NCBI RefSeq assembly: GCF_001667735.1
Contig: NZ_LZJN01000150.1
Span: forward strand, 1-64,000
DNA length: 64,000 bases
From: Mycobacterium sp. E183
GTDB lineage: Bacteria > Actinomycetota > Actinomycetes > Mycobacteriales > Mycobacteriaceae
Direction: 5' to 3'
Position numbers and translations under genes: made by a program. The notes under the pieces were generated by a model. It was not told the DNA's origin. It did not search any database and saw only the letters and a list, made by a program, of their open reading frames with translations. Of this stretch, positions 8,078-18,891 are shown in pieces; the first letter of the stretch is position 1; every line of letters begins with the position of its first letter.

Positions 8078-9624
8078 GCATCGGAAGCGACGTCACCTAC
8101 TGGAGGCTGGTCGCCGACGCGGCGCGGGCGGGATCGCCCCGGCCGCTGCTCGCCGACGACCACGCGCGCACGCTGACGGCGCGGCAGTTCCACGATGCCG
8201 CCTGCGCGACGGCCGCCGCCTTCGCCGCTTTGGGGATCCGCGCGGGAACCGTCGTGTCGTGGCAGTTGCCGACCACGCTGGAGACCGTGGTCGTTATGGC
8301 GGCGCTGGCCCGGCTCGGTGCGGTGCAAAACCCGATCATCCCGATCCTGCGGGAGCACGAGGTCGGTTTCATCACCGAGCAGCTCTCCTCGGAATACCTT
8401 GTGGTGCCCGAGCGTTGGCGCGGATTCGATCATGGCGCCCTGGCGCGGGCCCTGTCGGCGAGTCGAGGTTTCAAGGTCATCACCGTCGACTTGGTGACGC
8501 CGCCGGCCGGCGGCGAGCTTCGGCTGCCTCAGGCGGAGGCCGGTGCGCTCCCGCCGCCGCCGGCTTCGGCCCGCGATGCGCGATGGGTCTACTACTCGTC
8601 GGGAACCACCGCCGCGCCCAAAGGGATTCGCCATACCGACGCATCGGTGATGGCCGGCGCGACCGGGCTGGTCGAGGCGATCGGCATCACCGGCGACGAT
8701 GTCGATCCCATCGCCTTTCCGGTCGCGCACATCGGCGGCGCGGTGATGCTGGCCGCCGCGCTGCGGACCGGCATGCGGTTGGCGCTGTTCGAGGTATTCG
8801 ACCCGCCGGCGACGCCGTACTCCATCGCGGCGCACAACCCGACCTTCCTGGGCACCGCGACCCCCTTTTTCCTCGGCTTCCTCGAAGTCCAGCGAGCCCA
8901 CGGCGACCGGCCGTTGTTCCCGTTCCTGCGCGGCTGCCTGGCCGGCGGCGCGCCCATCACCGCCGAACTCGGTCGCCAGATCCGGGAAGCCTTCGGTCTT
9001 CCGGGCATCGCCAACGCCTGGGGGCTCACCGAGTTCCCGGTGGCGGCTTCACCGTCGCTCACCGACACGCCGGATTCGCTGGACCACACCGTCGGTAGGC
9101 CGACGCGGGGGGTCAGCGTCCGGGTGGTGGGCAACGACGAAGGCGAACTGCCCGTCGGTCAGGAGGGCGAGCTCCGCCTCAAGGGCCCCCAATGCTTTCT
9201 CGGCTACGCCGACCCCGCGCTGGACGCCGACGCGTTCGACGAGGACGGCTGGCTCCGCACGGGAGATCTCGGGCTGGTCGATCAGGACGGCAACGTCCGC
9301 GTGACCGGTCGGATCAAGGATGCGATCATCCGCAATGCCGAGAACGTTTCGGCTCTCGAAGTCGAGAATGTGCTGGCCACCCACCCCGCGGTCGCCGACG
9401 TGGCGGTCATCGGGGTTCCCGACCCGCGCACCGGCGAGCGGGTATGCGCGGTCGTGGTGCCCGCGTCGGCCGAGAGCGTGTCGTTGGAATCCCTTGTGCA
9501 GCATTGCCATTCGAACGGGCTGAGCCGCTATAAACACCCAGAACGATTGGTGATGGTCGAAGCCTTGCCGCGCAACCAATTCGGCAAGGTCATCAAGAAA
9601 GACCTCCGCGAAGCCTTCGGGTGA
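8074..9624 (+). CDS. AMP-dependent acyl-CoA synthetase/ligase (FadD-like)
   Basis: 516 residues of the ANL adenylating superfamily. The P-loop-like AMP motif 'YYSSGTTAAPKGIRHTD' is near residue 172. 'NAWGLTEFP' is motif A5, 'GWLRTGDLG' and 'GRIKDAIIRNAENVS' are the hinge region, and 'PRNQFGKVIKKDLREAF' holds the C-terminal catalytic Lys. It activates a carboxylate as acyl-AMP and then acyl-CoA. The ATG at 8074 overlaps the stop of the thioesterase-like gene. The substrate is unknown; the pairing suggests a catabolic or CoA-recycling role. It converges with the gene at 9632. Confidence 0.92.
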   Translation: MSIGSDVTYWRLVADAARAGSPRPLLADDHARTLTARQFHDAACATAAAFAALGIRAGTVVSWQLPTTLETVVVMAALARLGAVQNPIIPILREHEVGFITEQLSSEYLVVPERWRGFDHGALARALSASRGFKVITVDLVTPPAGGELRLPQAEAGALPPPPASARDARWVYYSSGTTAAPKGIRHTDASVMAGATGLVEAIGITGDDVDPIAFPVAHIGGAVMLAAALRTGMRLALFEVFDPPATPYSIAAHNPTFLGTATPFFLGFLEVQRAHGDRPLFPFLRGCLAGGAPITAELGRQIREAFGLPGIANAWGLTEFPVAASPSLTDTPDSLDHTVGRPTRGVSVRVVGNDEGELPVGQEGELRLKGPQCFLGYADPALDADAFDEDGWLRTGDLGLVDQDGNVRVTGRIKDAIIRNAENVSALEVENVLATHPAVADVAVIGVPDPRTGERVCAVVVPASAESVSLESLVQHCHSNGLSRYKHPERLVMVEALPRNQFGKVIKKDLREAFG

Positions 9625-9631
9625 TTTCGGG

Positions 9632-10252
9632 CTACAGCCCCTTGGGGGCCTCGCGGACGGCCTGCACCGCGGCCGCGTCGCCGTCGAACTCCACTCGCGC
9701 CGAACGCCCGACCGAGAACAGCAGCAGCTCCTCGGGCGGGCCGGTCACCGTGACGGCCGGGCCGCTTCCCGCGGTCAGCATCGTCTTGCCCTCCGGGGTG
9801 CGCAGTGCCACCCGGCCCGGCACCTTGGCCAGCGTCAGCCGCGCCATCATCGGCAGGGTGCGGCGCAGCCTGGCGCTCAGCTCGGGTTCCAGCGCCCGCG
9901 GCTCCCAGCCCGGCTGCGCGCGCCGCACGTCCTCGTGATGGATGAACATCTCCGCCACGTTGGCCACCGGGTCGAGCAGCTTCAACGGCGAGTAAAGCGG
10001 CGGGCCGGATGCGACCTTGTCGACCAGCTCGTCCCACTCGGCCCGTTCGGCCACCTGGTTCTGCACCTTTTCGGTGTGCGGGGCGAAGAACGGGATCAGG
10101 ATGCCCGGGGCGGCGTCGGGCCGGTACTCCCGGATGACGAGGTGGGCGGCGAGGTCCCGCGTCTTCCACCCCTCGCACAAGGTGGGCGCATCCGGCCCGG
10201 CTGCGCGCATGGTTTCGACGAGGGCGGCACGTTCGCGTTGCGCGACAGACAT
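9632..10252 (-). CDS. TIGR03085-family DinB-like metal-binding protein
   Basis: 206 residues of the mycothiol-dependent maleylpyruvate isomerase N-terminal (DinB-like) superfamily, TIGR03085 branch. It shows 'LCEGWKTRDLAAHLVIREYRPD', with the first metal-ligand His in 'AAHLV', and 'NVAEMFIHHEDVRRAQPGW', with the paired His. A four-helix bundle is expected, followed by a sterol-carrier-like C-terminal half ('TVTGPPEELLLFSVGR'). The ATG at 10252 matches the start of the conserved region. A second member of the same branch is at 61852. The function is unknown. Confidence 0.85.
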   Translation of the reverse strand: MSVAQRERAALVETMRAAGPDAPTLCEGWKTRDLAAHLVIREYRPDAAPGILIPFFAPHTEKVQNQVAERAEWDELVDKVASGPPLYSPLKLLDPVANVAEMFIHHEDVRRAQPGWEPRALEPELSARLRRTLPMMARLTLAKVPGRVALRTPEGKTMLTAGSGPAVTVTGPPEELLLFSVGRSARVEFDGDAAAVQAVREAPKGL

Positions 10253-10344
10253 GTGTTCAGGGTAGGACCAGCCCCCGGGCACGGACCATCCGCGTCTCGG
10301 TAAATTTGCATCGTCGTCTCCTGGAGGAAAGTGCAGGCAATCTG

Positions 10345-12279
<1,935 letters not shown>

Positions 12280-12383
12280 CCCGGGATTTGCCAGGTTTGC
12301 GCCAGGGGTGTTCGCGGTCGGCTTGGCCGGCAAATGGGAGATAAGCCGGATTGAAAACCCGCTGGCAGGGATAATCACCTCCC

Positions 12384-12599
12384 ATGGCTGAATTTCGCGT
12401 CATCGACCCACGCGGGCGGGTCGTCGCGACGAAGAATTTTGCCAGCGCGGAGTCCGCACACGCGTGGTTCATCGCCTCGATCGGCGGCGACACCGAGCTC
12501 GGCTGGCGCATGCAGGTCAACGACGACGGCCAGTGGGCCAACTTCGACGACACCCAGGGGTTCACCGCCCCGGTGAGCCACCGCCCCCAGAAGCGCTGA
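12384..12599 (+). CDS. Small conserved hypothetical protein
   Basis: A 71-residue soluble protein: 'MAEFRVIDPRGRVVATKNF', then a short helix 'SAESAHAWFIASI', then strands with Trp residues. This resembles a compact two-layer alpha/beta fold. I do not recognise a named family. It stands alone between htpG and the convergent lipoprotein gene, and its ATG follows a weak AATCACCTCCC context. Confidence 0.6.
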   Translation: MAEFRVIDPRGRVVATKNFASAESAHAWFIASIGGDTELGWRMQVNDDGQWANFDDTQGFTAPVSHRPQKR

Positions 12600-12604
12600 T
12601 CCGG

Positions 12605-13111
12605 TTACGGTCCGACGACGAAGCAGCGGCCGCCGCCGCTGCTGAACAACACCTCTTGAACCACCGACGGCGCGACGGTGGGGAATCCGAACCGATGCAC
12701 CTGTTGGTCGGCGGCGATGTCGGCATCCTGCGACTCGGTGGTGCCGTCCTTCTTGCGTACGAGCGCGGTGACCTTGTCCGGCTTGGGCGGGCTTTGCGGG
12801 TCGCGGAAGTACCACACCTCGATCCCGGTGCCCGAGGAATCACCGCGCCACCCGTCCGCGTAGTAGCACGCCGGATTTCCCTCGGCGTCCGGCGGTGGTG
12901 GCCGGCAAATCGACAGCCCGACGCAGTCCGGCGCGCTGGTGGTCGTGGGCGTGGGCGTGCTGGACGAGGCGATGGGGCTGGGGGGCGGCGACGGCTTCGC
13001 CGCACTTGAACTGGATGCGGCGGGCGCCGCAGCGTGCTGCGACCCGCAGGCCACGAGGCCGGCAGACGCCATGGCGAGGACGGCGACCAACCGCGGAATC
13101 GGGACCCACAT
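12605..13111 (-). CDS. Probable lipoprotein with Ser/Pro/Thr linker
   Basis: About 168 residues. The signal sequence ends in a lipobox, 'LVAC' followed by Gly-Ser, so Cys would be diacylated and the protein anchored outside the membrane. A 45-residue Ser/Ala/Pro/Thr-rich linker, likely glycosylated, leads to a C-terminal domain of about 100 residues with four Cys ('DCVGLSICR', 'ACYYADGW', 'GRCFVVGP'). The chosen ATG at 13111 overlaps the stop of the Excalibur gene (TGATG), implying translational coupling; ATG 13120 is an alternative. The function is unknown. Confidence 0.75.
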   Translation of the reverse strand: MWVPIPRLVAVLAMASAGLVACGSQHAAAPAASSSSAAKPSPPPSPIASSSTPTPTTTSAPDCVGLSICRPPPPDAEGNPACYYADGWRGDSSGTGIEVWYFRDPQSPPKPDKVTALVRKKDGTTESQDADIAADQQVHRFGFPTVAPSVVQEVLFSSGGGRCFVVGP

Positions 13112-13350
13112 CAGTGGCATACCTCGCACGCGATGCCGTCGCCGTCACGATCCAGGCCGGACCGGTAACCCGGCTGTCCACGGTAGATCGGGGCCACGCC
13201 GTCGGCGCACGCCGCCTTGCAGTTCGGGTAGTAAACGCTGGCGCCCGTCGTCGGCGCGGGTGAGGTCGTCGTCGATGGGGCGGCCTGGGCCGCGGGTGGC
13301 CCCGCAATCCCCACGACGATTGCTCCGGCGATGAGCAATCCACGAAGCAT
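13111..13350 (-). CDS. Secreted Excalibur calcium-binding-domain protein
   Basis: 79 residues. The signal peptide (1-23) ends at 'AQA'. A short Thr/Ser/Pro linker is followed by an Excalibur domain, about residues 40-79, with the Ca2+-loop signature 'DRDGDGIACE' and the paired Cys 'NCKAAC...CEVC'. Excalibur domains are extracellular modules often attached to surface nucleases; here the domain stands alone. It is first in a two-gene unit with the lipoprotein gene and is separated from the divergent LLM gene by about 105 bases. Confidence 0.88.
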   Translation of the reverse strand: MLRGLLIAGAIVVGIAGPPAAQAAPSTTTSPAPTTGASVYYPNCKAACADGVAPIYRGQPGYRSGLDRDGDGIACEVCH

Positions 13351-13456
13351 GTTGGCGAGCCTCCTGTTAGCGAAGCGGCGTTGGTTGCTGACGAATAATG
13401 AGCTAACACCGTGACGCGGTCACCGGGCAAGGGCCGAGCCCACGTAGGCTCCGCTC

Positions 13457-14479
13457 ATGCACGTCGATGCGATGACGGTCCCGCAGCCGCTGCACCAGAT
13501 CGGCGACCTGGCCCGGCGAACGCAAGCCGCCGGTTTCTCCGGTCTGTTGTTCACCGAGACGGGCCGCACGGCCTACCTCAACGCGGCCGTGGCGTCCCAG
13601 GCCGCGCCCGGCCTCGAGTTGTCCACCGGCGTGGCCGTCGCCTTCCCGCGCAGCCCCTTCGTCACGGCCGCCACGGCCTGGGAGCTTCAGGAGGCGACCG
13701 GCGGGAACTTCCGCCTGGGTCTGGGCACCCAGGTGCGCACCCACGTCGTCCGGCGCTACGGGGTGGCATTCGAGCGGCCCGGACCGCGCCTGCGCGACTA
13801 CCTGTTCGCGGTCAAGGCTTGTTTCGCGGCGTTCCGCTCCGGGACGCTGGATCACCACGGCGACTTCTACGACCTCGACTTCATCACCCCGCAGTGGAGC
13901 CCGGGTCCGATCGACGCGCCCGACCCGAAAGTCGATATCGCAGCGGTCAATCCGTGGATGCTGCGGATGGCCGGCGAGGTCGCCGACGGGGTGCACGTGC
14001 ACCCGATCGGCGAGCCGGGATACATCGCCCGCCACGTCTTGCCGAACGTCGCCGACGGGGCGGCGAAGGCGGGACGGTCGCCGGCCGACATCGCGGTGAT
14101 CGTGCCGGTGATGACCATCGTCGGTGACACCGACGAGGAGCGCGACAAGCAACGAGAAGGCGTGCGCGCCAGCATGGCTTTCTACGGCAGCACCCCCAAC
14201 TACGCGTTCATCTGGGATCAGGCCGGGTTCGAGGGCACGACCGCCAGGATCCGCGAGAGGCAGAAGGCCGGTGACTTCGCCGGCATGGCCGCCCAGGTCA
14301 GCGACGACCACATCGCCGCCTTCGCCACCGAGTCGACGTGGGACGGACTCGCCGGCGCGCTGATCGAGAAGTACGCCGAAAAGGCCACGCGCCTGGTGCT
14401 TTACAACGCCGTGGGTGATCCGGAGCGGTTCGAGCGGTACGGCGAGGTGGCCCGCCGCATACAACAAGGGCGTCAGTGA
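13457..14479 (+). CDS. LLM-class F420-dependent oxidoreductase (TIGR03617-like)
   Basis: 340 residues of the luciferase-like monooxygenase superfamily, a TIM barrel that in this actinobacterial branch uses F420. Visible are 'ARRTQAAGFSGLLFTETGRTAYLNA', 'GVAVAFPRSPFVTAATAWELQEATGGNFRLGLGTQ' (cofactor-binding core) and 'MLRMAGEVADGVHVHPIGEPGYI'. Substrate and reaction are unknown; hydride transfer to a lipid-like carbonyl is typical. Its last seven bases overlap the 3' end of the convergent NRAMP-type gene. Confidence 0.85.
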   Translation: MHVDAMTVPQPLHQIGDLARRTQAAGFSGLLFTETGRTAYLNAAVASQAAPGLELSTGVAVAFPRSPFVTAATAWELQEATGGNFRLGLGTQVRTHVVRRYGVAFERPGPRLRDYLFAVKACFAAFRSGTLDHHGDFYDLDFITPQWSPGPIDAPDPKVDIAAVNPWMLRMAGEVADGVHVHPIGEPGYIARHVLPNVADGAAKAGRSPADIAVIVPVMTIVGDTDEERDKQREGVRASMAFYGSTPNYAFIWDQAGFEGTTARIRERQKAGDFAGMAAQVSDDHIAAFATESTWDGLAGALIEKYAEKATRLVLYNAVGDPERFERYGEVARRIQQGRQ

Positions 14480-16107
14480 CTGAGCTGTATCGCCTTGACC
14501 ACCAACAGGAGTGCGCCGACGATCAGGTAGGCGCGTAGCGCGATCATGCCGAGTCGGGTGCCCGGTGACCAGGTGACCGGCTCGAGCAGCGTCAGGGGCG
14601 GCATCCGCCAGGTGTTGCGGTCGACGCCGCGCGCGGGCAGCCGTGGCGCGGGCGCCGCGGGTTGACGACGGGCCATCCAGCGCAGCACCGGCACCGCCGC
14701 GGCGGCGAGTACCGCCAGGGCCAGGGCGAGGTAGCCGGCCACCGCCACGACGTTGAGATCGCGGAACAGCGTGGTGGCCATCAGGATTCCCGATAGCAGC
14801 AGCAGCGTGCCGACGATCAACCCGGCGACCCAGTTGAGCCAGGGGCGATTGACCCACGGGCCCAACACTTCCCGGTCGTTGCACAGCAGCAGCAGGAAGA
14901 CGCTGGCGCTGGGCAGCAGTAGGCCGGCGAGGGCTTGCACGGCGGTGGTGATCAGCCCGAGCGGCGCGCCGGGAATCAGCACGATGGCCGCGGCCACTAC
15001 CACCATGGCGGTGTAGGACAGGTAGAACTGCTTGGCGTCGGCGAATCCGCGGTGCAGGGAGTGCTTCAGGCCGAACACGTCACCGAAGGCGTAACTGGTG
15101 GCCAGGGTTACCGCGGCGGCCCCGATGATCGAGGCGTCCATCAGCACGATCGCGAAGATCCAGCCCAGCGTCCCGCGGTGCTCGCCGAGCAGGTGTGCGG
15201 TGGCACCGGCGTCGGTGAAGCCGCCGACGGTGTTGGTGGAGCGTGCCGCCCATTCACCGGTCATCACCAGCGCCGCGGCACCGATGACCACGACGAAGGC
15301 ACCCAGCACGGTGTCGGCGCGCTCGTACCCGATGAAGCGCGGGGTGATGCGCTTGTCGACGACGTTGGACTGCTGGAAGAACAGCTGCCAGGGCGCCACG
15401 GTGGTGCCGACGATGGCGATGATGAGCAGCACCGCATCCGAGCTCACCCCGCCCGAAATGCTGGGTATCACGAACGATTTGGCGGCCTGACGCCACTGGG
15501 GGTGGGACATCAGCAGCATCGGGATCTGCAGCAGCGTCACGGCGATGAAAATGAACATGGCGCGCTCCCAGCGGCGGAAGCTCCCGCTCGCCATGATCGC
15601 GACCAGCGCCACCGCCGAGACCGGCACCACAACGTATTTGGAGACGCCGATGAATTCGGCGGCCAGGCTGATGCCGATGAATTCGGTGACGATCGTCAGG
15701 AAGTTGAGCAGGAACAGGTCGCCGACCGAGAACCAGCCCCAGCCGCGGCCGAAGCGTTCGTTGATCAGCCGCGCGTGCCCGACGCCGGTGACCGCGCCGA
15801 GCCGCACCACCATCTCCTGGTTGACGATCAGGACGGGTATCAACAGCAGCAGCACCCACAGCAGGGAGTAGCCGTAGTTCTGTCCGGCCTGGGCGTAGGT
15901 GGCGACGCCGCCGGCGTCGTTGTCGCCGACCATCACGATGATTCCGGGACCGACGATCGCGAGCAGGGTCAGCAACCGCGTCTTCCAGGTGCGGCCGTGC
16001 TCGGTTTCGCCGACGCTGATGCGACCGAACGCGCCCTCGATGTCACCGAGGTGCGCGGCGTCCAGCACCGCGCTGGGCCGGTGAATCTCTTCGCGACCGG
16101 TCGTCAC
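14473..16107 (-). CDS. NRAMP-related metal transporter, probably Mg2+ type (NRMT-like)
   Basis: 544 residues with about 11 membrane helices and the NRAMP/LeuT fold. The metal-site motif of helix 1, DPGN in Mn2+/Fe2+ NRAMPs, reads 'DAGG', so the Asp is kept and the Asn lost. The helix-6 'MPH' motif reads 'APWQL', so the selectivity Met and following His are replaced by Ala and Trp. Loss of that Met is the hallmark of NRAMP-related magnesium transporters. The gene overlaps (ATGA at 16104-16107) the stop of a soluble MgtE-N/CBS gene, which supports Mg2+ as substrate. Mn2+ transport is not excluded. Confidence 0.85.
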   Translation of the reverse strand: MTTGREEIHRPSAVLDAAHLGDIEGAFGRISVGETEHGRTWKTRLLTLLAIVGPGIIVMVGDNDAGGVATYAQAGQNYGYSLLWVLLLLIPVLIVNQEMVVRLGAVTGVGHARLINERFGRGWGWFSVGDLFLLNFLTIVTEFIGISLAAEFIGVSKYVVVPVSAVALVAIMASGSFRRWERAMFIFIAVTLLQIPMLLMSHPQWRQAAKSFVIPSISGGVSSDAVLLIIAIVGTTVAPWQLFFQQSNVVDKRITPRFIGYERADTVLGAFVVVIGAAALVMTGEWAARSTNTVGGFTDAGATAHLLGEHRGTLGWIFAIVLMDASIIGAAAVTLATSYAFGDVFGLKHSLHRGFADAKQFYLSYTAMVVVAAAIVLIPGAPLGLITTAVQALAGLLLPSASVFLLLLCNDREVLGPWVNRPWLNWVAGLIVGTLLLLSGILMATTLFRDLNVVAVAGYLALALAVLAAAAVPVLRWMARRQPAAPAPRLPARGVDRNTWRMPPLTLLEPVTWSPGTRLGMIALRAYLIVGALLLVVKAIQLSH

Positions 16108-17435
16108 AGCGCATTACCTCCCGGCACGCGCGCGCTCTGGTCACCGGGAATCTCGCGCACGGGACGCGGCGCGGGCTCTCGCCGGCGCCAATCCTCCGGG
16201 ATGGTCGCCTCGAGCACGTCGTCGACGGTGACCACCCCGAGCACGCGATCCTGGTCGTCGACCACCGGGATGGAGTAGAGGTTGAAGTCGGCCATCAACA
16301 GCGCGACATCGGTCAGGTCGGCGTCCGGCGTGACCCGCACCGGATCGGAATCCATCAGCCGCGCAAGGGTTTCACCGGCCGGGGCCTGCAACAAGGTGAT
16401 GACCGAGACGACACCGTCGAGCCGTCTGTCCTCGTCGATCACATGCACTTTGATCAGCGCCTCCGGCTGTATGGTGCCGGCGGACGCGATCAGCGCCAGC
16501 GCTTCGGCCGCCGTGGTGGCGGCCGCGCACGAGACGAAGTCGACGTTCATCAGGCCGCCGGCGCTCTCGGGGTTGAAGCCCATCAGGGTGATGACCTTGG
16601 TGCGCTGCGGGCCCGGCATCAACTCCAGCACGCGCCGGCGCCGCGACTGGCGCAGGTCGGCGATCGCGTCGGCGGCGTCGTCGGCCCGCATCCGGCCCAG
16701 CAGCGCGGCGACCTCGTTGTCGGGCATGCCGTCGAGGAGCCGGCTGGCCTTGTCCGGCTCCAGCTCTTCGAACACGTCGGCTTCCAGTTCGGGGTCGCTG
16801 CGCACGCGGTCGAGGATCTCGCCGCCCTCGGCCTTGTCCGCCTCCTCGAGAAGGTCGGCGATCTCGGCGGCCTTGAACTCGCCGAAGCGGTCCGACAGGC
16901 GCCGCACGGCGTCCGAGCGGGCGTCGCCGATCAGCGGCTCGAACGCCTTCCAATCGCGGGCCGCGTGCCCGCCCGACTGCCTGATCAGTCCGAACAACCG
17001 CGGTGGCCGTCGGGTGTCCACGCGCGTCAGCATCCATCCGGCGCCGGTGTCTTCCAGTTCCACGTCGTAGGCGCGGATCAGCTCGACATTGGCCACATCG
17101 ATCAGCCGGTGGCCCAACACGTCGGCGCGCAGCAGCACCTCACCTTCACGGCGCTCGAAGCCGCGAAGGTCAACCTTGTTCTTGGTCAACAGGACTCGGT
17201 CCGCGGCGTACTCGTCGATCGATTTGTCACCGATGAACACCCGCCGCCCGCCGACCCCGGCCACGATCCCGGTGACGAGGGGGTACTCGTCGGCGCCCCG
17301 CAGCCGCACGATCACGTCCTCGACACGGCCCACCGTTTCCCCGGCGCGGGCCAGCACCGGCGCACGCAGCAGCTGCGAGAGGTGGATCACCGGCCGTCCG
17401 CCGCCGCGTTCGGCCGACTTCTCCGATGCGCCCAT
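16104..17435 (-). CDS. PRC-barrel / MgtE-N / CBS regulatory protein without a channel domain
   Basis: About 443 residues, fully soluble. PRC-barrel-like sequence covers residues 20-140 ('VLARAGETVGRVEDVIVRL', 'RLIDVANVELIRAYDVEL'). An MgtE N-terminal superhelix covers about 165-285 ('DRFGEFKAAEIADLLEEAD', 'EELEPDKASRLLDGMPDNEVAALL'). Two CBS repeats follow (290-415). In MgtE these last two parts sense Mg2+ and gate the pore, but the MgtE membrane domain is absent here. It is first in the unit with the NRAMP-related gene and probably gates or reports for it. The ATG at 17435 has a strong GAGGAGGAAA site. Confidence 0.87.
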   Translation of the reverse strand: MGASEKSAERGGGRPVIHLSQLLRAPVLARAGETVGRVEDVIVRLRGADEYPLVTGIVAGVGGRRVFIGDKSIDEYAADRVLLTKNKVDLRGFERREGEVLLRADVLGHRLIDVANVELIRAYDVELEDTGAGWMLTRVDTRRPPRLFGLIRQSGGHAARDWKAFEPLIGDARSDAVRRLSDRFGEFKAAEIADLLEEADKAEGGEILDRVRSDPELEADVFEELEPDKASRLLDGMPDNEVAALLGRMRADDAADAIADLRQSRRRRVLELMPGPQRTKVITLMGFNPESAGGLMNVDFVSCAAATTAAEALALIASAGTIQPEALIKVHVIDEDRRLDGVVSVITLLQAPAGETLARLMDSDPVRVTPDADLTDVALLMADFNLYSIPVVDDQDRVLGVVTVDDVLEATIPEDWRRREPAPRPVREIPGDQSARVPGGNAL

Positions 17436-17641
17436 GCGTTTCCTCCTCGACACCCCGCCGCCGACCATCCGAGCAGACTGCACGAAACCGCGTCGCGACG
17501 TCGGGTGTAGCTACGGCTTACCGCCAGGATCGTTGGTGGCGCAAGTGTCGTCGCTTGACCGGGTTCGGCCGCAAGATCGTACGCCGGGGGCGCGGCGAGC
17601 AGCTACCGCCGATGGATGAACGGAGGGCGGCCATTGAGGTC

Positions 17642-18388
17642 CTATTGCTTGCCGATCTTCCCGGCGATCTGGTTGGCGATGTTGATGCCGAGATCTCCCA
17701 CGTCCTTGCGGCACGCGTCCACGTCGACGACGACGTTGCTGCGAACGGTCAACGCCCGCTGACACGGGACGGTCAAATTCACGCCGTTACGGCTGAAGCT
17801 CAGCGTTACGGTCGTGCTCAGCACCCCGTTGGCGTTGGTGACCGGTCCGACCTTCCACTGGAGTTCGGGATGGGTGCCGTCGGCGGGCACGGTGTCCAAG
17901 CGGTTGGCGCAGGCGGGCCATTGCTGCGACGAGGTGGTGAAAAACGCGTTCGCCTGGTCGGGCGCGGGGAACAACACGACAAACTGGTACACGTCAGGGC
18001 TTTCCAGGTCGTCCGCGCCCGGGGGAGTGGGTGCAAGGTCGTGGTAGCCGTAAACCGCCGTGTACCCGCTGTCCGCATAAACGGGTGCCAGGGCCGCGTG
18101 GAGGGCGTACTTGCATTCGGCGGGAAGCGTGTAGTCGCTGCGCTTGGCTGTGTCTTCTTCCAGCGCGGTCTTCGGTGGGTCGCTGGTGGTGCCGGTGACC
18201 CCCAGCATCGTGTCGATATCGCTAGGGCTGAGCATGAGGTCGGGCAGCTGGGCCTTGTTGAGGGGCGTCTTAGCCGCAGCCGTGGTGCTGCTGGTGGTCG
18301 ACGACGCGGCGCTCCCGCCATCGTGGCTGCAGCCGGTGAGCAGTATTCCGGCGGCGGCTATGGCGACTGAAGCTGTCAGCTGGCGCAT
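17642..18388 (-). CDS. Lipoprotein with PknH-type extracellular sensor domain
   Basis: 248 residues. The lipobox is 'LLTGC' followed by Ser-His, and a Ser/Thr/Ala linker runs to residue 40. The folded part resembles the PknH C-terminal sensor family: 'LMLSPSDIDTMLGV', 'PECKYALHAALAPVY'-type segments, 'VVLFPAPDQANAFFTTSSQQWPAC' and 'TVPCQRALTVRSNVVVDVDAC', with four Cys that match the two family disulfides. Such lipoproteins face the outside of the membrane; the ligand is unknown. The 206-base gap to the Mg-sensor gene downstream contains nothing recognised. Confidence 0.85.
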   Translation of the reverse strand: MRQLTASVAIAAAGILLTGCSHDGGSAASSTTSSTTAAAKTPLNKAQLPDLMLSPSDIDTMLGVTGTTSDPPKTALEEDTAKRSDYTLPAECKYALHAALAPVYADSGYTAVYGYHDLAPTPPGADDLESPDVYQFVVLFPAPDQANAFFTTSSQQWPACANRLDTVPADGTHPELQWKVGPVTNANGVLSTTVTLSFSRNGVNLTVPCQRALTVRSNVVVDVDACRKDVGDLGINIANQIAGKIGKQ

Positions 18389-18525
18389 GTCGAATGCCTT
18401 TCCTGCCTAGGCAAGCCTTTTCGCGCACCCCCAGCGCGTCCCCTATTCAGAAGTCGGTCCGATGCAGCGTACGTCAGCGGCCGGGTGTCGCGAGGGGGTT
18501 CGGGGCCAAGCGATATGTTCGCGGT

Positions 18526-18891
18526 GTGACCGCAGTCGACTTCACCTCGGTAGCGCCGATCGTCCCGGTACGGAATCTCGACGTCGCCCTGGATCGCTAT
18601 CGACGACTCGGCTTCGCTGCACGCGCATACGACGGACCAGATCGCTACGGGTTCGTCGACCGTGGATCCGTATCCATCCACCTGACGGAGTGGGACGAGC
18701 ACGACCCGTTGCGAACCGGTGCAAGCGTGTACCTCTACGTCAGCGATGCCGACGTCCTCCATGCGGAGTGGGCTGCACTGGAAGACCTCGAGGGCCGCCT
18801 GCTCCCACCGCAGGACACTCCCTACGGTCTGCGCGAATTCGCCTATGTCGATCCGGACGGCACGGCGCACCGGGTCGGCTCGCGCATCTGA
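18526..18891 (+). CDS. VOC-family protein (glyoxalase/bleomycin-resistance fold)
   Basis: 121 residues with two beta-alpha-beta-beta-beta modules. It begins 'SVAPIVPVRNLDVALDRYRRLGF' and ends 'LREFAYVDPDGTAHRVG', the classic VOC layout. 'HLTEWDEHD' and 'REFAYVDPDG' hold plausible metal ligands, but bleomycin-resistance-like members bind ligands without catalysis. GTG 18526 was chosen because the VOC fold begins there; the frame is open to 18394 without a good site. It converges with the DMT exporter gene, the stops adjoining at 18891/18892. Confidence 0.85.
   Translation: MTAVDFTSVAPIVPVRNLDVALDRYRRLGFAARAYDGPDRYGFVDRGSVSIHLTEWDEHDPLRTGASVYLYVSDADVLHAEWAALEDLEGRLLPPQDTPYGLREFAYVDPDGTAHRVGSRI

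Noticed and set aside
14473..16107. Calling the NRAMP-fold gene MntH (Mn2+ transporter)
   Set aside because: The DPGN and MPH motifs are altered and the partner is an MgtE-type sensor.
17436..17641. Mg2+ riboswitch (M-box) before the MgtE-like gene
   Set aside because: No M-box consensus or clear long stem could be found by eye in the leader.
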